From: Rhodobacteraceae bacterium M382
GTDB lineage: Bacteria; Pseudomonadota; Alphaproteobacteria; Rhodobacterales; Rhodobacteraceae
Length of the DNA stretch: 64,000 bases
Direction of reading: 5' to 3'
Assembly (NCBI GenBank): GCA_025141015.1
Contig: CP081098.1
Span: 4,036,501-4,100,500, forward strand
Below the pieces are notes generated by a model. It searched no databases. It was not told where the DNA came from and was given only the letters and a program-made list of their open reading frames with translations. The first letter of the stretch is position 1. Each line of letters starts with the position of its first letter. The position numbers and the translations under genes were made by a program. Below, piece by piece: positions 28,871-38,500 of this stretch.

Positions 28871-29704
28871 TCACAGAGTCACGAGATAACGTGCTTCCAA
28901 TTCATCGATGTGACGAGAGATCCAAGGTGGTGCCTCTGCCCGCCATGACGACCAAAGCTCGGGATAGCTCGTTGCGAAAAAGAATGGCGTGGACCCAGCG
29001 ACGCGATCGGCAAACTCCACGATTTCCGCCCGATGCTCGGCAAAGGCCGGGCTGCTTTCTGGATCGGCTGGCTCCCAGTAGAGGTAACATAGGGACACGG
29101 CTTTGCCCGTGAAGGTCTTCGCCAGGCCGAACCCGTGTTTGATGAGCTGCGCGGCATCAAGCCATTTGTAGTGGTTCGGCGCATTCATGAGGCGCTGCAT
29201 CTCGCGAAAGTAACCCTGTTCCCGTCTCTCATCTCGGATCTGGTTGGTATAAGCGGCGGAGAACGTTGCAATATGCGGTCCGAGGTATTCCGTCAGCTTC
29301 GACTCGATCCCGATCACGGTGCTTTCGCTGGTTAATAGGACATCGAGATTGGGAGCTCTCCCACCACGAAGGCCCGTAGGGCATTTGCGCTCGAACTGCA
29401 AATCAGTGAAGTGCGATTGCTCGCACAGCCGCAGATCCGCAATGCGCGACCGGAATGGCGCAAAACTATTGACTGCAAGCGCCGAGGAGGAATGGGCCGC
29501 CCGGAACTTGGTGCCCAGCTCATTGCCGTCGCCTGCGCGCAAATCCAACTCGAAATCGTCTGGCGATACCTGAGACAGGAGATTGTCCCGGAATGCACCA
29601 GCATAGCCGCTCGCGTTGATCGGCACGTCAGGGCGCACACTGGCGAACGCCTCAATGAGCTTCCTGATCGCCTGTGTCTTGGTGTTGGTTGAGTTGCTCT
29701 TCAT
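28871..29704 (-). CDS. PD-(D/E)XK nuclease, PGN_0703-like putative restriction endonuclease
   Basis: Product of 277 residues. The catalytic core is visible at GRAPNLDVLLTSESTVIGIE followed by SKLTEYL: Asp121 and the Glu134-Ser-Lys136 triad fit the PD-(D/E)XK fold. FTDLQFERKCPTGLRGG just before it and the aromatic-rich second half (SLCYLYWEPADPESSPAFAE) match the PGN_0703 family as I remember it. Members are annotated as restriction endonucleases but often stand alone. No methyltransferase gene is in the window. It converges on the micro-ORF/heptamer region and lies about 1.5 kb from the TIR-STAND gene, so both may be defence genes of one island. Confidence 0.7.
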   Translation of the reverse strand: MKSNSTNTKTQAIRKLIEAFASVRPDVPINASGYAGAFRDNLLSQVSPDDFELDLRAGDGNELGTKFRAAHSSSALAVNSFAPFRSRIADLRLCEQSHFTDLQFERKCPTGLRGGRAPNLDVLLTSESTVIGIESKLTEYLGPHIATFSAAYTNQIRDERREQGYFREMQRLMNAPNHYKWLDAAQLIKHGFGLAKTFTGKAVSLCYLYWEPADPESSPAFAEHRAEIVEFADRVAGSTPFFFATSYPELWSSWRAEAPPWISRHIDELEARYLVTL

Positions 29705-30170
29705 TGGGTGAGAATAGACCGGTCAAGACAAGCGGTAAATCGGCGAATGTGGTCGTGTCTAGGACGCGTGGGCGGCTGTTCCAGCTTATGTCGCCGTGTC
29801 TTCTTGCATCCAAGAAGACAGATGAGGAATGGCTTGACGTCCTCGTCGCCTCAGTTGGCGCCACTCATGGGAAGCGAAGTCCTAGGGTTTTTCGATGGAA
29901 ACAATGGGGATGCATTCTGGCACCGCGACGTCTCTACCTCTGAATCCTCCCGTATGGTCTTCAGGTGTTTCGTTTTACGAGCCGGTTCGAACGTCCAAGG
30001 CACGCACTTCATCATCTACGCGCTTCCCCTTTACGAATGGTCCACAGTGCGCCCCGCGAGTGGCGCAAATGCTAGGCATGGATCCCCATTCGCGTGGACC
30101 CTGAGCTTGTGTTATCTGTTGATTCACGCGCTCGACCGGGTGGCACATAAACCAATCGGGACACTTGGAG
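29705..30170. other. 466-bp gap upstream of the nuclease and LysR genes
   Basis: Overlapping short frames on both strands; one plus-strand frame (29674-29943) overlaps the nuclease start and is not family-like. The gap must hold the divergent promoters of the nuclease gene and the LysR gene. No structured RNA or repeat was seen. Confidence 0.5.
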
Positions 30171-31058
30171 ATGGACAAGCTTTCCGTCATGCATGCTTTT
30201 CGCCGCATCGTCGAACGCGGCAGCTTTGCTCGTGCGGCGGAGGATCTTAACGTGTCGCCAGCGTTACTGAGCCGCGAGGTCAAGCTCTTGGAAGAAAGTC
30301 TTGGCTCTGTGCTCCTTACACGCACAACGCGGTCCATGTCCCTGACCGATGCTGGACGTCTCTATTATGAAGAAACCCTTAGCATTCTCGACGCGGTTAC
30401 GGATGTCGAGAACCGCATACGCGACGGGGCGGGCGCGGTTCGTGGCCATCTTCGCGTGAACGCGTCAAGTTCATTTGGACAGGCGGTCATCTCGCCGGTT
30501 TTGCCAGATTTTCTGGCGGCCTATCCCGATCTGAGATTGACCCTGTCGATGGATGACCGTGTGGTGGACATGGTTGAAGGAGGGTTCGATGTTTCGATCC
30601 GCATCCGAGCCGCAATGCCGGACTCTGCTCTTGTGGCGCGCAAGATTGGAACCATGCGTCAGCGCGTCTTTGCCGCTTCCAGCTATCTGAAGCACTCTGG
30701 AGTGCCGGAACGACCGGAAGACATCGCTGACCATAAGGTGATCGGTTTCCTGCTCGCAAATCACCTGACAAGCTGGGCACTGTCCGGTCCAAACGGCCCC
30801 ATTGTCGTAGATATTGATCCACCCGTGCGCGTGGGAAACAGCCTCGTCCTGCGAGATCTTCTGATCGCCGGGCAAGGGATCGGGACTTTGCCAGACTTCG
30901 TGTCAAACGGCCCCGAAGAACGCGGTGAGCTGGTGCGCGTATTGCCGGATTACGAACTTCCCGCGCCAGAAGTCTTCGCGGTGACGGCCTCTCGATTGGG
31001 GATGGATGCCAAGGTTTCGGCGTTCATCGACCATGTGCGCGCGGCGCTGAGGCACTGA
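30171..31058 (+). CDS. LysR family transcriptional regulator
   Basis: Product of 295 residues from MDKLSVMHAFRRIVERGSFA; a TTG two codons upstream is the alternative start. The helix-turn-helix is SFARAAEDLNVSPALLSREV, followed by the linker helix and the effector domain from about residue 90 (GHLRVNASSSFGQAVISPVL). This is the CrgA/DsdC-like subgroup that usually controls an adjacent oxidoreductase or transporter. The wrbA-like gene follows 107 bp downstream in the same direction, and a GC hairpin (CGCCGG/CCGGCG at 31093-31111) lies between them. It is the likely regulator of the wrbA-DsbA-EamA group. Confidence 0.9.
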   Translation: MDKLSVMHAFRRIVERGSFARAAEDLNVSPALLSREVKLLEESLGSVLLTRTTRSMSLTDAGRLYYEETLSILDAVTDVENRIRDGAGAVRGHLRVNASSSFGQAVISPVLPDFLAAYPDLRLTLSMDDRVVDMVEGGFDVSIRIRAAMPDSALVARKIGTMRQRVFAASSYLKHSGVPERPEDIADHKVIGFLLANHLTSWALSGPNGPIVVDIDPPVRVGNSLVLRDLLIAGQGIGTLPDFVSNGPEERGELVRVLPDYELPAPEVFAVTASRLGMDAKVSAFIDHVRAALRH

Positions 31059-31165
31059 CATTATTTAATCCACGTAAAGAATGAAGTGAAAGCGCCGGGG
31101 TTATTCCGGCGACGCGCATTCCCCATCCTCTTAGGCACCGAAACATCTGTCTTGAGAGGTTCGAA

Positions 31166-31789
31166 ATGACACGCGTTCTTGTTCTTTACTATTCCAGCTA
31201 CGGCCATGTCCGCACCTTGGCGCAGGCAGAGGCAGAAGGTGCGCGGAGTATCGCGGGCACCTATGTCGATCTACGCCGCGTGCCGGAAACCGTTCCCGAC
31301 GCCTTCCGTGAAAACGCGGGGTTTGCCGACGACGACACCCCTGTTGCGTCTCCGACCGATCTTGAACACTACGACGCCATCATCTTTGGCACACCGACGC
31401 TGTTTGGCATGATGGCAGGTCAGATGAAGTCCTTCCTCGACCAGGCGGGCGGCCTTTGGGCTCGCAATGCGTTGGTCGGCAAGGTGGCTGCGGTCTTTGC
31501 CTCAACCGGATCACAGCACGGCGGACACGAGGCGACGCTTCTGTCCACCCAAATCCCGCTCCAGCACTTCGGCATGCTGATAGCCGGTATGCCCTACAGC
31601 TATGCTGGTCAGAAAACTGCGGATGAAATCGTCGGCGGTGCGCCCTATGGCGCCGGCACCATTGCCGGCGCCGATGGATCTCGCAGCCCGACCGGAAAGG
31701 ATCTGGCGGGTGCCCGGTTCCAAGGCGCGCATGTCGCACGGATCGCCGCACGGCTGGCCGGTGCCGATCTGCGCCAGGAGGCCGCGTAG
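31166..31789 (+). CDS. wrbA: NAD(P)H:quinone oxidoreductase, WrbA type
   Basis: Product of 207 residues, the usual WrbA length. It has the flavodoxin-like FMN site [20 protein letters not shown], then [40 protein letters not shown] and [20 protein letters not shown]. These are the FMN-binding and tetramer-interface motifs of WrbA. It reduces quinones by two electrons, avoiding semiquinone radicals. It is the first gene after the LysR regulator, with GAGAGG before the ATG. Its stop overlaps the GTG start of the DsbA-like gene by one base, so both are coupled. Confidence 0.92.
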   Translation: MTRVLVLYYSSYGHVRTLAQAEAEGARSIAGTYVDLRRVPETVPDAFRENAGFADDDTPVASPTDLEHYDAIIFGTPTLFGMMAGQMKSFLDQAGGLWARNALVGKVAAVFASTGSQHGGHEATLLSTQIPLQHFGMLIAGMPYSYAGQKTADEIVGGAPYGAGTIAGADGSRSPTGKDLAGARFQGAHVARIAARLAGADLRQEAA

Positions 31790-32427
31790 TGCAGCCCTTG
31801 ACCATCGATTTCTTCCATGACGTTGTGTGCTGCTGGTGCTTCAATATCTCTTCGCGGATGCGTGATCTCGCCACGGATTTCAAACTGGACATCCGCCACC
31901 ACACCTTCGTCCTGCAATCGAGTCGCGCCGAGATGGCGGCACGCTGGGGGACACCCCGAATGGCACGAGAGACGATCCTTGGTCATTGGGAGGTCTGCCG
32001 GCAAGTCAGCGACCGGCCCGAAAATGTCGATATTGAAGCGATGCGTACAGCACCCTTCGACTATCCACACGGGCTGACCGCGGCAGTGGGCTGCAAGGCG
32101 GCAGAACGGATCGGCGGACAGACGGCTCATTGGGATATGTTTGACTGCCTTCAGCGGTTTCACCTGAGGGAGGCGCGCAACATTGCCGATCCTGCAGAGG
32201 TGCGTGGCGCCGCAACAGAGGTGGGGTTCGAGGACGCAGCCTTTGCCGAGGCCGTCAATGATCCCGCCACAACACGCGCGGTCCAAAGGGATCGTCACCG
32301 CGCCCGAGCGCTTCAGGTGCGATCTGTCCCGACACTCATTGTCCGAGAAACCGGTGCGCGCCTCGTCAACGGTCCACGCGATGACCTAGCGGCACAAATT
32401 CGCGCCGCTCAGTGGCTGGTGGCTTGA
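31789..32427 (+). CDS. DsbA family protein (FrnE-like oxidoreductase)
   Basis: Product of 212 residues from a GTG overlapping the wrbA stop. The thioredoxin-fold start is LTIDFFHDVVCCWCFNISSR with a C-x-x-C-like CCWC active site; the cis-Pro loop is VRSVPTLIVRETGARLVNG near the C-terminus. The long helical insertion between these is typical of FrnE and 2-hydroxychromene-2-carboxylate isomerase relatives. No signal peptide is present, so it acts in the cytoplasm. Coupling to a quinone reductase suggests a joint role in thiol or quinone stress. Confidence 0.85.
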   Translation: MQPLTIDFFHDVVCCWCFNISSRMRDLATDFKLDIRHHTFVLQSSRAEMAARWGTPRMARETILGHWEVCRQVSDRPENVDIEAMRTAPFDYPHGLTAAVGCKAAERIGGQTAHWDMFDCLQRFHLREARNIADPAEVRGAATEVGFEDAAFAEAVNDPATTRAVQRDRHRARALQVRSVPTLIVRETGARLVNGPRDDLAAQIRAAQWLVA

Positions 32428-32439
32428 AAGGAGACTCAC

Positions 32440-32583
32440 ATGAAAACCCTGATTTATCGCTTGTTGCCCACTCGGTGCCTGCCGCGTCGCGTGCTTTGCG
32501 ACCTGTCGCCGCATCTAAAGCGCGACATGGGCCTTGAGCCTTGTCCGAAAGACCCACGATTGCTGATCCATTCACTTTTGTGA
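32440..32583 (+). CDS. Small basic DUF1127-like protein
   Basis: Product of 47 residues, below usual gene-finder limits. AAAGGAGA sits seven bases before the ATG, which strongly supports translation. The core RRVLCDLSPHLKRDMGLEP resembles the DUF1127 (YjiS-like) pattern of a Leu-rich helix ending in R-D-[MI]-G-L. DUF1127 proteins are small, Arg-rich and common in Roseobacters; some take part in phosphate or RNA-related stress responses. It lies between the DsbA-like and EamA genes in the same direction. Assignment to the family is by eye. Confidence 0.6.
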   Translation: MKTLIYRLLPTRCLPRRVLCDLSPHLKRDMGLEPCPKDPRLLIHSLL

Positions 32584-32605
32584 ACCGCCAACGAGGAGCG
32601 ACGCC

Positions 32606-33505
32606 ATGTCCCGCACAACCGACATCTTTCTGACCGCGCTAGCCCCCGCTGTCTGGGGCAGCACCTATCTGGTCACGACCCAAGCTCTGCCGGATGGCTA
32701 CCCAATCACGCTGGCTGCTCTGCGCGCGCTGCCAGCCGGGCTGTTTCTGCTTGCGCTAACACGCTGCCTGCCGCCACGTTCTTGGTTGGGCCGGGCGTTT
32801 CTGCTCGGAACTTTTAACTTCGCGCTTTTCTGGGTGTTGCTCTTTGTTGCCGCGTATCGGCTTCCCGGTGGTGTTGCGGCGACACTGGGTTCGCTTCAGG
32901 CGATGTTGGTCATTGTCATGGCGCGCGGTTGGCTTGGAACGCCGATCCGGGTTGGGGCAGTGTGCGCCGCAGCGACCGGTGTGCTTGGTGTGGCGTTCTT
33001 GCTCATCAGTCCCGAGGCGCGCCTGGATCCAATTGGCATTGCCGCCGGGCTGGGTGGTGCGGCCTCGATGGCTGCTGGCACCGTGCTCAGTCGCAAATGG
33101 CAGCCACCCGTCTCGGCGCTCAGCTTCACCGCCTGGCAGCTGACGGCGGGTGGCCTGATCCTCATGCCGCTGGCGCTTATCGTTGAGCCACCCCTGCCGC
33201 CCCTCACGGTCACCAACCTTGCCGGTCTGGCATGGCTCGGTCTGATCGGCGCTGCTGCAACCTACGCGTTGTGGTTCAGGGGGGTGGCGCGGATCGAACC
33301 CGGTGCGGTCTCCATGCTGGGTATGATGAGCCCGGTGACAGCCGTGATCCTCGGCTGGGTCTGGCTTGGGCAATCCCTATCGCTGATCCAGTTCCTCGGA
33401 GCCGTGATTGTCCTCGGTTCAGTCTGGGCTGGCCAACGCGCAAACCGTCCGCGCGCCGTAACAATGTCGAAACCGTTTGCGCAGCCACACAAAACAGCCG
33501 TCTGA
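32606..33505 (+). CDS. EamA/DMT superfamily transporter
   Basis: Product of 299 residues with ten hydrophobic helices in two EamA repeats. The first repeat begins TALAPAVWGSTYLVTTQALP; the second begins near residue 145 (IAAGLGGAASMAAGTVLSRK) and ends AVILGWVWLGQSLSLIQFLG, the conserved end of the DMT fold. It probably exports a small metabolite or amino acid. GAGGAG precedes the ATG. It is co-directional with wrbA and DsbA-like genes and is probably the last intact gene of the group, as the DUF4386 gene downstream is broken. Confidence 0.9.
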   Translation: MSRTTDIFLTALAPAVWGSTYLVTTQALPDGYPITLAALRALPAGLFLLALTRCLPPRSWLGRAFLLGTFNFALFWVLLFVAAYRLPGGVAATLGSLQAMLVIVMARGWLGTPIRVGAVCAAATGVLGVAFLLISPEARLDPIGIAAGLGGAASMAAGTVLSRKWQPPVSALSFTAWQLTAGGLILMPLALIVEPPLPPLTVTNLAGLAWLGLIGAAATYALWFRGVARIEPGAVSMLGMMSPVTAVILGWVWLGQSLSLIQFLGAVIVLGSVWAGQRANRPRAVTMSKPFAQPHKTAV

Positions 33506-33531
33506 AATGATTTCGAAGTAGGGAAGCCGTC

Positions 33532-34217
33532 ATGCCTGACCAAGTTATGTCCCTCATACTCATCCAATGAACGCGCCTCGCCGGGCTGCTTTACCTCATA
33601 ATTATCGTTACCGATCTGAGTGCGGAGCTGGCCCTGCGCGGTCCGTTGGTCAACTTTGAAGATGCAGGCGCGAACGCAGCCGCGGTCCTTGGAGCGCCGG
33701 GGCAGTTCCGGCTGGCAATCGCCGCAGACCTTTGCATGGCGATCTGCGATGCTGGGTTGGCAATACTACTCTTTCTGATTTTCCGAACGTTCGCTCCGGC
33801 GTTGGCCCTGTCGGCCATGGTGTTCCGCCTGATTCAAACCGTGATCATCGCGGCCAACCTGATGGCACTGCAAACCGCGTGGGTGTTGTTGTCCCGCGAG
33901 ATGGCGCAGCCGGCAGAGCAGGCGCAGTCACTTGCACTGCTGTTTCTTGAACTGCACACGCACGGTTACGACTTGGGCTCGTGTTCTTTGGGATCAATAG
34001 CCTGACAACTGGGGTACTCGTGTGACGATCGGGTCTTTTCGCGAAGTGGATAGGTGTCGGCCTGGCGGCGGCTGGCATTGTCTACTTCGTCGGCAGTTGC
34101 CCGCGGTTCTTCGCGCCAGACCTTTCCGCGCCATTTGCACCAGCGTATATGATCACCATCCTCGCCGAGATGTCCTTTTGTATCCGACTGCTGCTCGCAG
34201 AAAGTATGCATGGCTAA
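33532..34217 (+). pseudogene. DUF4386-like membrane protein, broken
   Basis: A DUF4386-type sequence is readable only across disruptions. The start MPDQVMSLILIQ is followed by an in-frame TGA at 33568-33570; the frame then continues RLAGLLYLIIIVTDLSAELA and PGQFRLAIAADLCMAICDAG, the core of the family. A frameshift near 33977 moves the reading to LVFFGINSLTTGVLV, a second TGA follows, and the end is FAPAYMITILAEMSFCIRLL. Conserved short patterns remain clear, so decay is recent. It follows the EamA gene by 26 bp and was probably once part of that operon. Confidence 0.75.
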
Positions 34218-34276
34218 ATCAATTGCTTTAGTAATGAACATATAGTAAACGCAACGAAACAAGGCACATATGCCCA

Positions 34277-35185
34277 TTGCAGAACGCAAACGCACAAGAA
34301 GAAGACACCTTGCAGAACGTTGTTGGTTACATTCGTGTATCTACCCTTAGGCAGGCACTGGAAGGTGGCAGTCTGGACGAGCAAGGGTATATTGTCCGTG
34401 GATTTTGTAATGAGAAAGATCTGAACCTTCTGACAATAGAAGAAGATGATTGCTCGGCGGCCGGCGCGCAGGGACACTTGTATCGTCCTGGGTTGCGACG
34501 CGCCCTCAAGATCGCCAAGGAAAAGAACTCGGCGATCCTCGTGCCCAGTGTAGATCGTCTCGCGCGGCATCCGGCTGTTTTGGAGGACATCTTTGAAAGC
34601 AACGTGCCAGTGATCTCCATCGCACAGCGTCGCCGGGTTGGACGTAAGAGCCTGGAACGCCTGCTTCATGAGGCTCAGCGTGATCGTGATGAAATCGCCG
34701 GACGTGCGCGCAGCGGTATGGCACGTGCGAAAAAGCGTGGCGTCAAACTTGGGAACCGAACTAACCTGGAAGTCGCACAGCGCAAAGGTGCGATTTCCAA
34801 TAGTGTTAGGTCTGACCGCAAGGTGCAGGAGCTTGCGGACTTTATCGAACACACACCCGGCTGGGATCAGATGACCCTCCAGAAGAAGGTGGAATTATTG
34901 AACCGCTCCGGACCTCACAACCTCATCAGTGAAAAACGTGATGAGCGCCGCCCCTGGACTATGAGCAGTATCAGGAAGCCTCTCAAGCGTGCGGAAGAAG
35001 AATTGGCATTGCGTCATGAAATGGGTGAAGTGCCGATGCTCATCGCGCCAAATTGGGCCTGTGAGTCGTCGCAGGATGGAGAACGTGATGTTCCGGAATG
35101 TGATGCCGAGAACGCATCACGGGTTGACGACGATTTACCAGCCAGCATCGCCTACAAGGATCATCCTGGTTTTGGTAGGTTCTGA
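34277..35185 (+). CDS. Serine recombinase (resolvase N-terminal domain)
   Basis: Product of up to 302 residues. The resolvase fold starts at NVVGYIRVSTLRQALEGGSL, with the catalytic Ser in RVST, then AILVPSVDRLARHPAVLEDI and a helix-E-like stretch RDRDEIAGRARSGMARAKKR. The remaining 130 residues (TPGWDQMTLQKKVELLNRSG, WTMSSIRKPLKRAEEE) look like the DNA-binding part found in phage- and ICE-type recombinases but lack the zinc ribbon of large serine integrases. The start is uncertain: TTG 34277 or TTG 34310. It may be a remnant-associated but intact enzyme of a mobile element; DUF2924, its frequent partner, occurs as a relic at 43 kb. Confidence 0.8.
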   Translation: MQNANAQEEDTLQNVVGYIRVSTLRQALEGGSLDEQGYIVRGFCNEKDLNLLTIEEDDCSAAGAQGHLYRPGLRRALKIAKEKNSAILVPSVDRLARHPAVLEDIFESNVPVISIAQRRRVGRKSLERLLHEAQRDRDEIAGRARSGMARAKKRGVKLGNRTNLEVAQRKGAISNSVRSDRKVQELADFIEHTPGWDQMTLQKKVELLNRSGPHNLISEKRDERRPWTMSSIRKPLKRAEEELALRHEMGEVPMLIAPNWACESSQDGERDVPECDAENASRVDDDLPASIAYKDHPGFGRF

Positions 35186-35329
35186 CCCCGGCGAGGCACG
35201 GCTTATTTGTGACGTCAATGGCAACAAGTCTAGCTCGTATCTTCGGTTGTCTGGGCGCTAACTATGCGCGACAAGAATTTGGGGCAGTAATGGGCAATAC
35301 CGACATCAAAAGTCTGGGCAGTTTCGTCC

Positions 35330-35501
35330 AGGCTGTCCGCCGGTATTCTCCGATGCCGCGATCCAATTCTGCCTGATGGAAAAAATGCTATTCGGGCTGC
35401 CGCTCCGGCAGACGGCCCGGATGGCATTCAGCATTCTGCAGATGGCAGAGCTGGATTGGCCGGTTCCCGGCTTTTCTACCTTGAGCCGCAGCAAAAAATG
35501 A
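35330..35501 (+). pseudogene. IS5-family transposase, N-terminal fragment
   Basis: One frame reads VFSDAAIQFCLMEKMLFGLP, LRQTARMAFSILQMAELDWP and VPGFSTLSRSKK before a stop at 35499-35501. This is the N-terminal domain of IS5-type (ISL3/DDE) transposases. The DDE catalytic core and inverted repeats are absent. The rest of the interval 35186-35580 shows no gene. It lies just beyond the 3' end of the giant RTX-RHS gene. Confidence 0.7.
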
Positions 35502-35580
35502 ATTTCTGTGGGAATGTCGAGCCGCCGAGCGCCAGGTCCCATTTGATTTGACGACGGACAGTCAAACTACTTACAATTTC

Positions 35581-38500
35581 CTAAGTCAGCAGGTCGAATG
35601 TATCACCTCCGATTTGGAGGTTAATGCTGCTTTGTTCACCACCATCGACCAGCGCCCAGAGGATCTGTTCGGTTGGTTTGTAGATCACAAAGGCCTCTTG
35701 CACAGCATCATCACCCGAGCGCTCGCCCTCGGCATTGGCCGTATGGGCGAGATTGACCTGGAAGTCATCCGCTGTTGCCGGACCTCCGCCCCACAGGAGC
35801 ACATCGCCATCAGCGGCTCTGTAATCCTGAACCCAGTCAGAACCGTGGCCCTCCACACCGACATGAAAGAACTTGTCGGCACCGCTGCCACCGTTGATCC
35901 GGTCGCTCCCAAAACCTCCGTTAACAAAGTCATCACCTGCGCCGCCGAAGACAAGATCGCTGAAAGCCGAGCCGGTTATCACATCATTGCCATCCTGCCC
36001 TTGCAGTTCGTCAACACCGAAACCGCCCGCAATCGTGTCATTGCCGCCCTGTCCAAAGACAAGGTCGTTTCCATGACCTGCATCGATGCTATCGTGCCCA
36101 TCGCCGGCGTAGATAACATCTCTCAGGTCTGCTTCGGATGCACCACCTATGATCAAGTCATCGCCTTCACCGCCGTTGAGCGTGTCCGCGCCGTCCCGCC
36201 CGTGCAGCGTATCGTTACCGAGCCCCCCAACAAGCCGATCATTTCCGATACCGCCTGCAAGATAGTCCGAGCCGGCGTCTCCAAACAGAACATCGTCCCC
36301 ACTGCCCCCACCGATCGTGTCATCGCCAGGACCACCCAGAACCTGGTCATTGCCGTCTTGCGCTTCAATCCGGTCTGCACCGCCACCGCCGAGGACCGTG
36401 TCGTCTCCGGCCCCGGCATTGACCGTGTCGTTCCCATCAATTGCGAGGATCGAGTCCACGTTTGCCGAACCTGTTATGAGTTCCGCATCATTTGTTCCAA
36501 CGACGACGTTGACGCCTGGAATTTCGTCGACGACTTCGACCGGCGCAGTAGGAGTGCGTTCCCCTGGTTCGCGCAGGTCCGGAGAACCCGCGACCCCTTC
36601 GGCAAAGATGGTGTCCCCGGTCACGGCGATGTCGAGCACTGTCGTTTCGAACTCGAACGTGCCGGGCGTTAGTCCTGCTTCCAGAGCAGCGGCCTCGGCT
36701 GCCGCAACGGCGGCCGGGTCCAAATCGTCCAGATTGATCGTTTCAGTAGGAAAGGTCGGGTCTGAAAAGGTCTCGGTGGTTTCCTCTTCGGCGTATTCGA
36801 ACAAGGATTCCTCGGGCCGGATGCGCCAGCTGTCCCCGAACACCTCGTACAGCATTTCATCGGACAAAGGCTGAGGCAGTACTGTGCCGTCTCGCGTGGT
36901 GAAATCGTTGTTGGAAACCCCATCCGCGTTGCCCATCAGGCCCGAGATCGTCTGACCGTCGCCGACGAAAGGCCGCAGATGGTTGGCACCGAAGTAAACG
37001 TTGACCCAGAACCCGTTGCCATTGCCATCGGTCAGGACGTAGACATCGAAATTACCCAGCTCGTCCGTGGCCCCAAAGAAGCCACGATAAACGGTGCCCT
37101 CGCCCACCGCGACGGTTTCGCCCCTTTCCAGAATGACCGAGGTACCGTTGATGACCAGCGGCACATCTTCTCGTGCATAGATGCCAACCACGTCATCGGT
37201 GCCAAAGTTCATCACCGTGGCGGTGTTGACTGAAACAAACTCATTGATGGCTTCCATCCGGGTCTGGATCTGGAAGTCTTCTCCCTTTGCCAGAACATAT
37301 TCACCAACAGCCTGAAAGGAGTAACCGAGCCCGTCAAAGGTGGCGATATGGGGGTCACCGTCATTGCGCCCACTAGCTCCTGATGGACCAGCGGAACCAC
37401 TACCTACAGCATCATCGCCGCTAAATATGTCACCAATTTTGTCGAATACATCCCGGACCGATATCGTTCCTGTGATACCAAAACCAACTCCTCCACCCAA
37501 CCCGGGTCCAACGGAACCTGCGCTGCCGGTTTCTGGTGCTCTAGCGTTAAAGCCTCCGGGAGAAGGAACTAGGTCGAACTCTACCCCTGCTAGCCCGGCA
37601 TCGAATTCTGCATACGGATTTGTTCCCGATAGTGCATCAATGCTGTCAAAATGACCGGCTTCTACACCGGCTGATGCCCCGCCTCCAATTCCAAGCTTAC
37701 CACCTGCGTAAACTCCGTAATCACCATTTGAGGTATCATAGTAAACCCCTCCAGAAACACCGCCACCTCCAAACAGATAAGCGCTTGCAGCGCCACCAAG
37801 TGTAATTACTCTTAAGCCGCTGGGATCATTGAATTGAACAGGGTCGTTGAAGCCAAACCGATAGAAATTCGAGTCCCCGGAGCTCCACGTGAGCGGATCC
37901 TCACTCAGAAACCGTCCCAATTCCGCCGAATAGCTGCGGGCGCGCATGTAGGTGAGGTCTTCGGCGTCCTCCATAACACCCAGTGCACCGTTGAACTCAA
38001 AATCATTAGCGAGGGTTTCTGTCTCAAATAGTGATGTACCGAAGGGTGTATACCCATAGCGGTTGGCCACCACGCCACCATCGCCGGTGACAGCAGTGAT
38101 CGAGCCCACGGCGTCAGCCTCGAAATAGGCATCGGTTCCACCCAGTTCGGCGGCAGCCAGCCCCAACCCGTGGACATAGCTGTTGCCGGAGCCACCCGTG
38201 GTTTCGGTCAGCACATCGCCCAGACCGGCCGGATCGACCAGATATTCAGTGCGAACGCCATCCTCAACCCGAGCAGTGCGGTTACCAAAGATGTCGTATT
38301 CAAAACTCAGTACCGTACCGTCACCTTCGGTCACGCTGATCAGACGGTTCTCGACATCATAAGTATAGGTTGTGGTCCCTGCATCATCAGTGCGACTGAT
38401 CATGTTGCCATCATCGTCATAGGCAAAACTTGCATCGCCGACGCTGACATATTGGTTCAGCTCATTCGTCTCGTAGAGCGTTTCCACCCCATCCTCGACA

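Noticed and set aside
29674-30250. Plus-strand frames overlapping the nuclease start
   Set aside because: They overlap the nuclease N-terminus on the other strand and show no domain or ribosome site.
35873-36874. Several plus-strand Ser/Pro-rich frames across the RTX part of the giant gene
   Set aside because: They are low-complexity antisense products of the GGxGxD-coding repeats.
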